From Streptomyces sp. cf386 (GTDB lineage: Bacteria; Actinomycetota; Actinomycetes; Streptomycetales; Streptomycetaceae), in assembly GCF_900103585.1 (NCBI RefSeq), contig NZ_FNHV01000009.1, positions 154,052 through 218,051 on the forward strand: 64,000 nucleotides of DNA, in the 5' to 3' direction. Positions 8,480 through 16,811 of this stretch are shown here, in pieces. The translations under genes were made by a program, and so were the position numbers. The stretch's first letter is position 1; each line of letters begins with the position of its first letter. The notes beneath the pieces were generated by a model that did not search any database, was not told where the DNA came from, and saw only the letters and a list, made by a program, of their open reading frames with translations.

Positions 8480-9328
8480 TCACCCTGCGGGAGCGTCGAA
8501 TGTGACCGGGCTCTCGAAGGCGGCGCGACGGGTGGCGCGGCGCAGGGCCCTGAGGATCACCGGGCCGAGGATCAGGGTCAGGACGACGGTCGTGACCGCC
8601 CGGCCCAGGTCCCAGCCCAGAGAGGTGGCCAGGCAGAACGCGAGGAAGCGGGCCAGGTTGGCGGCCACCGGGGAATCCGCGTCGAAGGCTAGGTGCGAGG
8701 CCACCTCGTCCATGAAGGGCCAGCCCGCCAGATTCGTGGCGGTGCCGTAGGCGAGAGCGGCCGGGATGCCGTACGCGCACAGGAGCAGGATCTCCCCCCG
8801 CCCGCGCAGCCGGTCCCGGCCCGGTAGCAGCCCGGCCCCCATGGTGAACCAGCCCATCGCCAGCATCTGGAACGGCATCCAAGGACCGACCCCGCCCGTG
8901 AGCAGCGCCGACGCGAACATCGTGACCGAGCCGAGCACGAAACCGAAGCCGGGGCCGAGGACGCGGCCGCTCAGGACCATGAGGAAGAACATCGGTTCCA
9001 GACCGGCGGTGCCGGCGCCGATCGGGCGCAGGGCGGCCCCCGTCGCGCTCAGCACACCGAGCATCGCGACCGCCTTCGGCCCGAGACCCGACTCGGAGAT
9101 CGTCGCCGCGACGACCGCGACCAGCAGCACCAGCAGGCAGGCGAAGAACCAGGGGGCGTCCTGGCTGTGGGCGACCACCGCCGACTCGGGCGGCGCGAAG
9201 AAGGGCCAGCACAGGGCGGCCAGGCCGACCGCGCTGACCAGGGCGAGGGCGGCGATGGAGCGGGGGCCCAGGTGGATGACTCGGGCCTGGCGGGTGGCTC
9301 GGGCCGGTCGCGTGGCGTGGTCGGTCAT
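8480..9328 (-). CDS. ECF transporter substrate-binding (S) component, probably for cobalamin
   Basis: The 282-residue membrane protein has about six to seven hydrophobic helices. After a basic N-terminus with alternating Arg/Ala it reads SIAALALVSAVGLAALCWPFF, and later GLEPMFFLMVLSGRVLGPGFGFVLG, an S-component-like pattern. It is the last gene of the riboswitch operon and its ATG overlaps the ATPase stop (ATGA). S components bind the vitamin and share the T/A module. Cobalamin specificity is inferred only from the riboswitch. The sequence is not BtuM-like by eye and could be CbrT-like. Confidence 0.78.
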   Translation of the reverse strand: MTDHATRPARATRQARVIHLGPRSIAALALVSAVGLAALCWPFFAPPESAVVAHSQDAPWFFACLLVLLVAVVAATISESGLGPKAVAMLGVLSATGAALRPIGAGTAGLEPMFFLMVLSGRVLGPGFGFVLGSVTMFASALLTGGVGPWMPFQMLAMGWFTMGAGLLPGRDRLRGRGEILLLCAYGIPAALAYGTATNLAGWPFMDEVASHLAFDADSPVAANLARFLAFCLATSLGWDLGRAVTTVVLTLILGPVILRALRRATRRAAFESPVTFDAPAG

Positions 9329-10977
9329 GCCAGGGCCTCCCGCACCTCGGTGACCGTGAGCCACTTCTGCGGGGCCAGGATCTTCGCCACCTGCGGGGCG
9401 AAGGACGGTGAGGCGACCACTACGTCCGCCGCCGGGCCGTCCGCGATCACCTCGCCGTCGGCGAGCAGCACGACCCGGTGGGCCAGTTCCGCGGCCAGCT
9501 CCACGTCGTGCGTGGCCAGGACGATGGCGTGTCCTTCCGCGGCCAGTCCGCGCAGGACCGTGAGCAGGCGGGACTTCGCCGCGTAGTCGAGGCCGCGGGT
9601 CGGTTCGTCCAGGAGCAGGAGGGGCGGGCGGGCGGTCAGGACCACGGCCAGCGCGAGCGTCAGGCGCTGGCCCTCGGAGAGGTCGCGGGGGTGGGTGTCG
9701 TCGGGGATGTCCGGGAGGAGCTCGGAGACCAGGGCGCGGCAGGTGCCGGGGGCTGCGCCCGCGTCGGCGTCGGCGGCCGTGCACTCGCCGGCGACCGTGT
9801 CGGCGTAGAGGAGGTCTCGGGGTTCCTGAGGGACTAGGCCTACGTGGCGGATCAGGTCGCGGGGTGGGGTGCGGTGGGGTACGGCTCCGCCGACGGTGAC
9901 CTCGCCGGAGGAGGGTTTGAGCAGGCCGACCAGGGTGTTGAGGAGGGTGGACTTTCCGGCGCCGTTGCGGCCCATGAGGGCGATGGTTTCGCCGGGGGTG
10001 ACGGTGAGGTCTATGCGGTGGAGGGCGCGGATGTGGTTTCGGCGGGTGACGGTGAGGGCGCGTGCGCCTACCAGCTCGGGGGGTGTGGATGGGGGGCGGG
10101 TGCGGGTTCGTTGTGGCTGGTCGCGCAGTTCCCCGCGCCCCTGAAGGGCGATGTTGTCCCGTTCCTCAAGTTGTTGCCGTAGGGGCGCAGCCCTGCGCCG
10201 TGCGTCTCGCACCGTCAGTGGCAGTGGGGACCAGCCAGCCATGCGGCCCAGGGCCACCACCGGCGGGTGCACCGGGGATACGGCCATCACCTCCGCCGGA
10301 GTGCCGAGGATCGGGGGCACTCCTGGGGACGGCAGGAGGGCGATCTGGTCGGCGTACTGGATGACCCGCTCCAGACGGTGTTCGGCCATCAGGACTGTCG
10401 TGCCCAGGTCGTGGACCAGGCGTTGGAGGACCGCCAGGACCTCTTCCGCGGCGGCCGGGTCCAGGGCCGAGGTCGGTTCGTCGAGGATCAGGACGCTGGG
10501 GTGAGGGGTGAGGACCGAGCCGATCGCGACGCGCTGCTGCTGGCCGCCGGAGAGGGTGGAGATGGGGCGGTCGCGGAGGTCGGTGAGGCCGAGGAGGTCG
10601 AGGGTCTCCTCGACGCGGCGGCGCATCACGTCGGGGGCGATGCCCAACGACTCCATGCCGTACGCGAGTTCGTCCTCGACGGTGTCGGTGACGAAGTGGG
10701 AGAGGGGGTCCTGGCCGACCGTGCCCACCACGTCGGCGAGTTCGCGCGGCTTGTGGGTGCGGGTGTCGCGGCCGGCCACCGTGACGCGGCCGCGCAGGGT
10801 GCCGCCGGTGAAGTGCGGGACGAGGCCGCTCACCGCGCCCAGGATCGTGGACTTGCCGACGCCCGACGGGCCGACGAGGAGGACCAGCTCGCCTTCCGGG
10901 ACCTCGAAGTCCACGCCCTGGACGGTGGGTTCGGTGGCGCCGTCGTACGTCACGGAGACGTTCTCGAAGCGGATCAC
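9325..10977 (-). CDS. ECF transporter ATPase, two ABC domains in one chain
   Basis: The 550-residue protein has ABC domain 1 with Walker A GPSGVGKS (about residue 37), signature LSGGQQQR and Walker B VLILDEPTSALD. ABC domain 2 has GRNGAGKS, a deviant signature LSEGQRLTLAL and LLLLDEPTRGLD. The two stand for the EcfA1/EcfA2 pair that powers uptake. Start is GTG 10977, overlapping the EcfT stop by 4 nt (GTGA). The linker between the domains (about residues 275-300) is encoded by a copy of a dispersed Streptomyces repeat (10098-10148), giving the odd Arg/Pro/Thr-rich text there. Confidence 0.88.
   Translation of the reverse strand: MIRFENVSVTYDGATEPTVQGVDFEVPEGELVLLVGPSGVGKSTILGAVSGLVPHFTGGTLRGRVTVAGRDTRTHKPRELADVVGTVGQDPLSHFVTDTVEDELAYGMESLGIAPDVMRRRVEETLDLLGLTDLRDRPISTLSGGQQQRVAIGSVLTPHPSVLILDEPTSALDPAAAEEVLAVLQRLVHDLGTTVLMAEHRLERVIQYADQIALLPSPGVPPILGTPAEVMAVSPVHPPVVALGRMAGWSPLPLTVRDARRRAAPLRQQLEERDNIALQGRGELRDQPQRTRTRPPSTPPELVGARALTVTRRNHIRALHRIDLTVTPGETIALMGRNGAGKSTLLNTLVGLLKPSSGEVTVGGAVPHRTPPRDLIRHVGLVPQEPRDLLYADTVAGECTAADADAGAAPGTCRALVSELLPDIPDDTHPRDLSEGQRLTLALAVVLTARPPLLLLDEPTRGLDYAAKSRLLTVLRGLAAEGHAIVLATHDVELAAELAHRVVLLADGEVIADGPAADVVVASPSFAPQVAKILAPQKWLTVTEVREALA
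10098..10148. repeat. Dispersed Streptomyces repeat, copy 1, inside the ATPase linker
   Basis: The copy contains GGTCGCGCAGTTCCCCGCG followed by CCCCTGAAGGG. Near-identical copies are at 22961-23014 and 59914-59964. Such elements are normally intergenic. Here it is read in frame between the two ABC domains, so its insertion did not break the gene. Confidence 0.7.
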
Positions 10978-12074
10978 GACGGCTCCTTGGGGGCGGGACT
11001 GCGGGGTGTGGGACTGCGGGGTGCGGGGCTGATGAAGGCGGGGAGCAGGCCCAGGAGGACGGCCGCCGCCGGCCACAGGGGGAGGGTGGGGGCGACGAGG
11101 GGGATCACACCGGGGTGCAGGGCCGCCGGGTCGCGGGTCGCGGCGAGGGTCAGCAGGGCGGCGACCGCCGCGCCGGAACCGGTGACCAGCCAGGCGCGGG
11201 CGTCCCAGCGGTCGGGGCGGTAGCGGGTGCGCGGGGTGCGGCGACCGCCCAGGCGCAGGCCGGCCAGGGCGGCGGCGAGTCCGGCGAGCAGGACCGGCAG
11301 TCCGTAGGTGCCGCCCTCCGCCGTCAGCAGTCCGTACGTTCCCGCGCAGACGCCGAGCAGGCCGCCGAGGGTGAGCGCGTTGGTCGTACGGCGGACTCGG
11401 GGCGGGACGTCGGCGGTACGGCCGTAACCGCGGGCGTCCATCGCGGCGGCCAGGGCGACCGAGCGCTCCAACGCGCCCTCCAGGACCGGGAGTCCGACGT
11501 GCAGCAGGCCGCGGATGCCGGTGTCGGGTCGGCCGCGCAGACGGCGGGCGGCACGCATCCGCTGGACGTCCGCGATGAGGTTGGGGGCGTAGGTGAGGGC
11601 CACGACCACCGCGACGCCCATCTCGTACAGGGCACCGGGGAGGGACTTGAGGAGACGGGTGGGGTTGGCCAGGGAGTTCGCGGCGCCCACGCAGATGAGG
11701 AGGGTGGCCAGTTTGAGGCCCTCGTAGAACGCCTTGACCAGGGTCTCGGCGGTGACCTTGCCGCCCAGGCGGATGCCCTGCGCCCAGTCGGGGAGCGGGA
11801 CCTCGGGGAGGGTGACGAGCACATGGGTGCCGGGGAGGGGGGAGCCGAAGACCACCGCGAAGACGAGGCGGATGAGGAGGACGGCCAGGGCGAGTTTGAC
11901 GAAGGCGGAGTAGGAGCGGGCCCAGGGGGCGTTGGGGCGGCAGGTCGCCACCACGTAGGCGGAGGTCGCTATGAGGAGGGCGAGGAGGAGGGGGTTGGTG
12001 GTGCGGGTGGCCGCCGTGCCCAGGGCCAGGGCCCAGAGCCACCAGGCGCCGGGGTGGAGCGGGGGCCCTGCCAT
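10974..12074 (-). CDS. ecfT: ECF transporter transmembrane (T) component, CbiQ-like
   Basis: The 366-residue protein starts MAGPPLHPGAWW and has five or more membrane helices. The two short EcfT coupling motifs are visible: AARRLRGRPD and AMDARGYGR (A-R-G type), which contact the ATPases. A tail of Pro/Ser repeats (SPAPRSPTPRSPAPKEPS) ends the protein. Its ATG shares one base with the stop of the preceding gene (TGATG). It forms the energising module with the downstream fused ATPase. Confidence 0.87.
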   Translation of the reverse strand: MAGPPLHPGAWWLWALALGTAATRTTNPLLLALLIATSAYVVATCRPNAPWARSYSAFVKLALAVLLIRLVFAVVFGSPLPGTHVLVTLPEVPLPDWAQGIRLGGKVTAETLVKAFYEGLKLATLLICVGAANSLANPTRLLKSLPGALYEMGVAVVVALTYAPNLIADVQRMRAARRLRGRPDTGIRGLLHVGLPVLEGALERSVALAAAMDARGYGRTADVPPRVRRTTNALTLGGLLGVCAGTYGLLTAEGGTYGLPVLLAGLAAALAGLRLGGRRTPRTRYRPDRWDARAWLVTGSGAAVAALLTLAATRDPAALHPGVIPLVAPTLPLWPAAAVLLGLLPAFISPAPRSPTPRSPAPKEPS

Positions 12075-12739
12075 CACGCCCGCCGCCGTCGTGCCTGCCA
12101 GATCGCCGCGGCTCCCAGGACGGCCACTACGGCGACGCCCGCGAGGAGACCCAGCGACGGGCCGCCGTCCGACGCGTCGTCCTTCACGGCGGCCGTCTCC
12201 CGCGTGGCCGTCGGTTCGTCCGCCTTCGGTTCCTTCGGGCCCGACACCTGCTCCCCGCAGCCCGACTCCGGATACCCGGTGATCGCGCACAACAGGGCGT
12301 TCGTGTCGTAGCGCAGGGGCTTGGCCACCGAGGCCAGGGCCTCTGCCGTGGTCGCGTCGGCGGCGACGCGGGCGCAGGCCGTGCGGCGGGCCGGGGGCGT
12401 CTCGCCGGACGGGGCGTCGGCCGTCGTACCGAAGTCGATGACCAGCGCCACCCGCTTCTTGCCGTCCTGCGCGGGCGTTCTCGCGCAGATCACCTGGAAC
12501 ACGGCGGCACCCCTCGGGCGGGCCGCGTCCTTGGAGTCCTCGCTCACCGCGAAGCGGAAGCCCTGGACGTCGCCGTCGGACGGGCGGGCGGTGGAGGGGC
12601 CCTGGGTGGCGTAGGTCCAGGTGTCGCCGTCGCGGTCCCAGAAGGACCAGTAGCGGTAGCCGGTCGCCTGGGCGGCCTGGGCCGCGCCGGTCAGGACGAC
12701 CAGCGCGGCACAGAGCAGAGCGAGGGCGCGGCGGATCAC
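12074..12739 (-). CDS. Secreted, membrane-anchored SCO2322-family protein
   Basis: The 221-residue protein has a signal peptide (ALALLCAALVVLTGAAQAAQA) and a soluble domain beginning TGYRYWSFWDRDGDTW with a conserved Cys set (VICARTP, RRTACARV, ALLCAITGYPESGCG). A Thr/Ala/Asp-rich spacer precedes a final membrane helix and the basic tail QARRRRA. I recognise it as the family named after SCO2322, with no proven function. Start is GTG 12739, overlapping the previous stop (GTGA). Being second in a cobalamin-riboswitch operon, it may help capture corrinoids outside the membrane; this is inferred. Confidence 0.75.
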   Translation of the reverse strand: MIRRALALLCAALVVLTGAAQAAQATGYRYWSFWDRDGDTWTYATQGPSTARPSDGDVQGFRFAVSEDSKDAARPRGAAVFQVICARTPAQDGKKRVALVIDFGTTADAPSGETPPARRTACARVAADATTAEALASVAKPLRYDTNALLCAITGYPESGCGEQVSGPKEPKADEPTATRETAAVKDDASDGGPSLGLLAGVAVVAVLGAAAIWQARRRRA

Positions 12740-13971
12740 GGTTGCCGGTTCTTCTTGCGGGCGCTGATCAGGAAGCCGATGCCGATGCCCCCGACCAGGC
12801 CGACGCCGATGATCCACCACAGGCTGACGCCCTTGTCGTTGTCCTTCTCGTTCTGCTTCTCCTGCGAGGCCTTCGCCGACTCCGACTCCGCCGTGCGCGG
12901 CGCCGGGCCCTGCGCGTTGAGCTGCTTGACCAGGTCCGTGCCGCCGAAGGCACGCGGGTCGGTGCCCGTCGCCTCGGCGGCGAGGATCAGCTGGGCGTAG
13001 GCGGCGGGGCCGCTCTGGGCGGCCCACTGCGCGGCGTTCTTCTCCAGCCAGCCCAGGGGCTTCTGGGCCGCGGCCGCACCGGCCTCGGCGGCGAGCGCGA
13101 CGACCGCGTCCGCCGTGTTGCCGTAGTCGGGCTGGTCCTCGGCGCCGGCGAGGGCGGACTTCAGATAGCCGTCCTTCTCGACCGCCTTCGCCAGGTAAGC
13201 GGCACCGTTGGCACCGGCCTGCTCCGCGGTGAGGTCGGCGGCGCCCGCGCAGGCGACGTCCTTCTTCTCGCCGGCCTTCACCGACAGCATGCCCGTGCCC
13301 AGCGTGCCGACGACCGCCGCCGCCGTCGCGTCCGCGTTGGCCGCGAGCTTGCCCTTCTTGTCCGGCTGGTAGGCGAAGGCACCGCCGTCCGCGCACGGCA
13401 GGGCGAGCTTCACCAGGGCGTCCGAGGGCGACTTGCCGTCCTTGCGGACCTCGGCGGGGTCGCCGCCGGCGGCGTCGAGCGCGCCGATCACGACGGACGT
13501 CGAGTTGGCGTCGCTGGCCCCGCCGGGCGTGTAGCCCCAGCCGCCGTCCTTGTTCTGCACGGACTTCAGCCAGGTGACCGCCTTGCCGATCTCCTTCTCG
13601 TGCCCGCCGACCGCGGCCAGGCCCTGGACGGCGGCGGCCGTGCTGTTGGTGTCGACCATGGTCTTCGCGTCGCACGCCTTGCCGGCGTCGGCGCGGAACG
13701 CCGCGAACGCCCCGTCGGCGCACTGCTGCCCGGCCAGCCAGTCGATCGCCTTGACGGCGGGCTGTATGCCCACCCGGCTCTGCGCGATCAGCGCGAGGGA
13801 CTGGCGCCAGACGCCGTCGTACGTCGGGTCGCCGGTGCCGTACAGCCCGGCGGGGAGCGCGACGGACGGTGACGCGGACGGGGTGTGGTCGACGGCGATG
13901 GCGGGCGTGGCACCGGCCGTGCCGATCACGGTGACTGCGGCCAGGGCCGCGGCGCTGCGGCGGACGTACAT
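12736..13971 (-). CDS. Secreted, membrane-anchored alpha-barrel protein resembling the transcobalamin alpha domain
   Basis: The 411-residue protein has a signal peptide ending ATPAIAVD. Its (alpha/alpha) barrel repeats are of prenyltransferase/squalene-cyclase type (QQCADGAFAAF, QNKDGGWGYTPGG, ADGGAFAYQP). A Lys/Glu/Asn-rich spacer is followed by a C-terminal helix SLWWIIGVGLVGGIGIGFL and a basic tail ARKKNRQP. It lacks the catalytic motifs of terpene cyclases. The animal B12 carriers intrinsic factor and transcobalamin have a barrel of the same fold. As first gene after a cobalamin riboswitch it may be the extracellular B12-capture protein of the ECF transporter. ATG 13971 is chosen because the longer frame to 14121 runs into the riboswitch. 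Confidence 0.72.
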   Translation of the reverse strand: MYVRRSAAALAAVTVIGTAGATPAIAVDHTPSASPSVALPAGLYGTGDPTYDGVWRQSLALIAQSRVGIQPAVKAIDWLAGQQCADGAFAAFRADAGKACDAKTMVDTNSTAAAVQGLAAVGGHEKEIGKAVTWLKSVQNKDGGWGYTPGGASDANSTSVVIGALDAAGGDPAEVRKDGKSPSDALVKLALPCADGGAFAYQPDKKGKLAANADATAAAVVGTLGTGMLSVKAGEKKDVACAGAADLTAEQAGANGAAYLAKAVEKDGYLKSALAGAEDQPDYGNTADAVVALAAEAGAAAAQKPLGWLEKNAAQWAAQSGPAAYAQLILAAEATGTDPRAFGGTDLVKQLNAQGPAPRTAESESAKASQEKQNEKDNDKGVSLWWIIGVGLVGGIGIGFLISARKKNRQP

Positions 13972-14039
13972 GATCGGCGGATGCCCTTCCCTAAGGGGAA
14001 CCGGGCAGCACAGGGGGGACCCCGGGCGGCTCGACTCCG

Positions 14040-14235
14040 TATACCTCGACGGTGCCGTGCACCGGCCGGTTGCCGGGGCACGTGAGCCGGTCACGAATCC
14101 GTACGGGGCGATCCGGCTCACCGGCGTTCGACGACCGGTTCACGGTTGCGGGTCAGCGCCGGATTTGCACCGGCTTCCCCCTGTACGGGTGTGATGACGA
14201 CGCCGTCACTCTACCCGCCCGTAACTCTGACGCTG
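14040..14235 (-). ncRNA. Cobalamin riboswitch
   Basis: The minus strand carries the B12 box: GGGAAGCCGGTGCAAATCC, then GGCGCTGACCCGCAACCGT, matching the conserved core GGAA-CCGGTG-A-TCCGG-C-G-CCCGCAACTGT almost fully. GC-rich arms follow down to about 14040, and the leader ends 69 nt before the ATG at 13971. When adenosyl- or other cobalamin is plentiful it should shut off the uptake operon. The exact ends are estimates. Confidence 0.9.
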
Positions 14236-14278
14236 AGGGCCGGCTGTGCGGGCGGTAGCTTCGGGTCATGACCAGGCC

Positions 14279-14965
14279 ATGACTATGGGGGAGCAGGGCG
14301 TGGAGAAGGTGACGGGGAGACTGCTCGGGTCGGGGCGTACCGCCGACGTGTACGAGATCGACGAGGCGTGGGTGCTGCGCCGGGACCGGGAGGGGTACGG
14401 GGACGCGCTCGCCAAGGGGGCGGTGATGGCGCACGTGCGCGAGCACGGCTATCCGGCGCCCCGGGTGCGGCTCGCCGACTCCTCGCGGACCGAGTTGGTG
14501 ATGCAGCGGCTGTCGGGGCCGACGATGCTGGGGGCGCTGACCGAGGGGACGATGGGCGCGGACGAGGCGGGCGGCATCCTCGCCCGGCTGCTGCGGCAAC
14601 TGCACGGTGTGCCCGCGCGCGGAGCGCAGGGCGGCCGTGTCCTGCACCTCGACCTGCATCCGGACAACGTCGTCCTCACGCCCGACGGCCCCTACGTGAT
14701 CGACTGGGACAACGCGGAGGAAGGCGACCCCGGCCTCGACTGGGCCTCCTCAGCGGTGATCCTCGCGCAGGTCGCCGTTGGGGACGAGGCACTCGCCGAA
14801 CCCGCCCGCGCGCTCCTGGCCGGTCTGCTCGCCGACCCGTCCGGCCTCACAGGGAACGGCCTCGCGGAGGCGCTGCGCCGCCGTGCGGCGAATCCGACGA
14901 TGAATCGGCGGGAGGTCGAAGTGCTGGGCGAGGCGGCGGAGTTGGTCCGGTCGTTCAAGGCCTAG
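14279..14965 (+). CDS. Aminoglycoside-phosphotransferase-like kinase
   Basis: About 228 residues. The nucleotide-binding loop is GRLLGSGRTADVYEI, the catalytic loop HLDLHPDNVVLT and the Mg-binding segment YVIDWDNAEEGDP, the APH/choline-kinase pattern with HxDxxxxN and D. There is no signal or membrane helix. The substrate is unknown; resistance cannot be claimed, since the protein is shorter than typical resistance enzymes. It is divergent from the B12 operon. Possible starts are ATG 14279, ATG 14285 or a GTG slightly further in with GGGGGAG before it. Its end overlaps the convergent SnoaL gene by 11 nt. Confidence 0.75.
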   Translation: MTMGEQGVEKVTGRLLGSGRTADVYEIDEAWVLRRDREGYGDALAKGAVMAHVREHGYPAPRVRLADSSRTELVMQRLSGPTMLGALTEGTMGADEAGGILARLLRQLHGVPARGAQGGRVLHLDLHPDNVVLTPDGPYVIDWDNAEEGDPGLDWASSAVILAQVAVGDEALAEPARALLAGLLADPSGLTGNGLAEALRRRAANPTMNRREVEVLGEAAELVRSFKA

Positions 14966-15416
14966 GCGGGTGCGGGGTCGGTCCGGCGAAGGCCAGATGG
15001 AGGACCCGGGCGGACAGGAGCCAGGTGCCGTCCGGCGACTTGTGGAACGCGTCCTCGTAGGAGCCCACCTGGACCGGAGGTCCCGGCGGCACCGGGCCGC
15101 CCTCGTGGCCGTCGACTCGGTACGTCGTGAAGTACGAGGTCGCCGTCGCCGTGTCCGGGGAGGTCGCCGTGACCAGGACGTTGGACATCAGGCGGCGGGA
15201 GAGCCGGTCGGCGGGGCGGGAGCCGAAGTACTGGCGGAGGGCGTCCCGGCCCTTGACCAACCGTTCGCCCTCCGGCCAGGCCCAGCTGCCGTCCTCGGTG
15301 AACAGCTCGGCGACGGAGGCCGGTTCACCCAGGTCGAGGCGGTGGACGAAGTCGATGATGATGCGCTCGCAGGCGCGTTCGGCGAGCAACCGGTCCAAAG
15401 GATCCATGGCGTTCAT
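14955..15416 (-). CDS. SnoaL-like (NTF2 fold) protein
   Basis: About 153 residues starting MNAMDPLDRLLAERACERIIIDFVHRLDLGEPASVAELFTEDG (text given in two blocks), the standard SnoaL_4 opening with the conserved Asp/His pocket. Family members act as small isomerases, hydratases or binding proteins. It starts 8 nt after the stop of the metallo-hydrolase, so the two form an operon. KstR and steroid genes nearby suggest a steroid or aromatic intermediate as ligand; that is inferred. The longer frame to 15569 overlaps the upstream gene and is rejected. Confidence 0.72.
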   Translation of the reverse strand: MNAMDPLDRLLAERACERIIIDFVHRLDLGEPASVAELFTEDGSWAWPEGERLVKGRDALRQYFGSRPADRLSRRLMSNVLVTATSPDTATATSYFTTYRVDGHEGGPVPPGPPVQVGSYEDAFHKSPDGTWLLSARVLHLAFAGPTPHPPRP

Positions 15417-15424
15417 GACGATCT

Positions 15425-16459
15425 TTATACGGCCACGTACGCCACCGGCTCGCTCCCCGCCACCGCCTCCGCCCGCCCCAGCTTCACCAGCCGCCGTAGA
15501 TGGGCCTCCGCCTCCGCGATCGCGATGTTCCGTGACGGGTACGGGATTTGGTCCCAGGGGCGGTTCCACTCCATGCGCTCGGCGAGTTGCCAGGGGGTGA
15601 GGGGCTCGGCGAGGAGGGTGAGGAGGTCGGTGAGGCGGGACTCGTGGTGGTGCAGCAACTGCCGTACGCGGGCGGGTGCGTCGGTGAACGCGTGCTGGTG
15701 GGCCGGGAGGATCTCGGCGGGGGCCAGGCGGCCGACGCGTTCCAGGGAGGCGAGGTAGTCGCCGAGCGGGTCGGTGACGGTCGTGTCCTCGGGGTCCTCG
15801 TACAGACCGATGTGCGGGGTGATCCCGGGAAGCAGATGGTCGCCGGAGAACAGGCGTCCGTGGCCCGGGAGTTGTGCGGGGTGCTCTTCCTCCAGGTGCA
15901 GGCAGACATGGCCGGGCGTGTGGCCCGGGGTCCAGATCGCGCGCAGGCGGCGGCCGGGGAGGTCGAGGAGTTCGCCGGGGACGATCTCGCGGTCGGGCTG
16001 GGCGGGGGCGAAGCCGGGCAGGGTGCTCGGGCGGCGGGCGGTGCGCAGGGGGGACACATGGGCGTCGGGGGCGCCGGCCGCGGTGAGCTTGGCCGCCATG
16101 TAGGAGAACCAGCGCTCGGGGTGGGTCGCACGGGTGCGCCGTACGATCGCCGCGTCCGCCGCGTGCATCGCGATCCAGGCGCCGGAGGCCTCGCGCACCT
16201 TGGCGGACAGGCCGTGGTGGTCGGGGTGGTGATGGGTGATCACGACCCCGTGGACCTCGGCGGGCGCGGTGCCGCAGGCCGTGAGGCCCTCGGCGAGGGT
16301 GTCCCAGGAGGCCGGGTCGTCCCAGCCGGTGTCGACGAGCACCGGGCCCCGGTCGGTGTCGACGACGTACACGAGGGTGTGGCCGAGTGGGTTGTCAGGG
16401 ATGGGGACCTGGATGGACCGGACGCCGCCGCCGTGGTCGTACACCTGCGCCATGGGCAC
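15425..16459 (-). CDS. Metallo-beta-lactamase-fold hydrolase
   Basis: The 344-residue protein has the metal-binding motif THHHPDHHG, later metal ligands in TPGHTPGHVCLH and FSGDHLLP, and a C-terminal winged-helix-like part (WQLAERMEWNR...AEAHLRRL) as in LACTB2-type enzymes. It is expected to hydrolyse thioesters or lactones in the cytoplasm. A KstR-like box is 44 nt upstream and the aldehyde dehydrogenase/ferredoxin pair is on the other side, so a CoA-thioester or lactone from steroid breakdown is a reasonable substrate guess. Confidence 0.8.
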   Translation of the reverse strand: MPMAQVYDHGGGVRSIQVPIPDNPLGHTLVYVVDTDRGPVLVDTGWDDPASWDTLAEGLTACGTAPAEVHGVVITHHHPDHHGLSAKVREASGAWIAMHAADAAIVRRTRATHPERWFSYMAAKLTAAGAPDAHVSPLRTARRPSTLPGFAPAQPDREIVPGELLDLPGRRLRAIWTPGHTPGHVCLHLEEEHPAQLPGHGRLFSGDHLLPGITPHIGLYEDPEDTTVTDPLGDYLASLERVGRLAPAEILPAHQHAFTDAPARVRQLLHHHESRLTDLLTLLAEPLTPWQLAERMEWNRPWDQIPYPSRNIAIAEAEAHLRRLVKLGRAEAVAGSEPVAYVAV

Positions 16460-16502
16460 CCCAATCGCCGCGACACGTTCCGGCCGACCGAGTCACTATA
16501 AC

Positions 16503-16516
16503 TAGAACAGGTTCCG
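16503..16516. promoter_or_regulatory. KstR-like box before the metallo-hydrolase operon
   Basis: TAGAACAGGTTCCG matches TnnAACnnGTTnnA except for the last base. It lies between the end of the small membrane gene and the start of the metallo-hydrolase gene. Confidence 0.5.
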
Positions 16517-16545
16517 ATGGGAGCCCGAGTCACCTGCTTGTCGGG

Positions 16546-16743
16546 TCATTCGGGTTCGGCGTTCCGTATGCGCTCCGGGGTCCAGTACTCCCTGATCTCC
16601 TCCGGGCTCTTCGTCTCCCGGTGCACGGACACTCCGTTGCTGTTCTTCACGTCGCCCCACGTCGACGCCATCCACACGGCACCGCCGACGGCCACCGCCA
16701 TGGCCGTGCCGAACACCGCCCAGTCGCGCCCGCGCGCCGCCAT
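16546..16743 (-). CDS. Small single-span membrane protein with a WTPER motif
   Basis: The 65-residue protein starts MAARGRDWAV with GGAGGGGG upstream. One membrane helix (AVFGTAMAVAVGGAVWMAS) is followed by a short outside tail ending EEIREYWTPERIRNAEPE. The tail motif WTPERhRxAxP is, to my knowledge, common in the pro-regions of secreted Streptomyces serine proteases, but here it stands alone. It could be a protease-related leader peptide or an orphan. Function unknown. The GTG/ATG at 16764 is less likely. Confidence 0.55.
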   Translation of the reverse strand: MAARGRDWAVFGTAMAVAVGGAVWMASTWGDVKNSNGVSVHRETKSPEEIREYWTPERIRNAEPE

Positions 16744-16811
16744 CCCGTGCCCCCTCCCCGTCATGGCCAGCGTAGAGGCGAGGTGTGTGCGGTCCGTGGA
16801 CTCCTCCGGGT

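Noticed and set aside
12736..14121. Longer first gene of the B12 operon starting at 14121
   Set aside because: The added N-terminus would be encoded by the riboswitch and hide the signal peptide that begins at ATG 13971.
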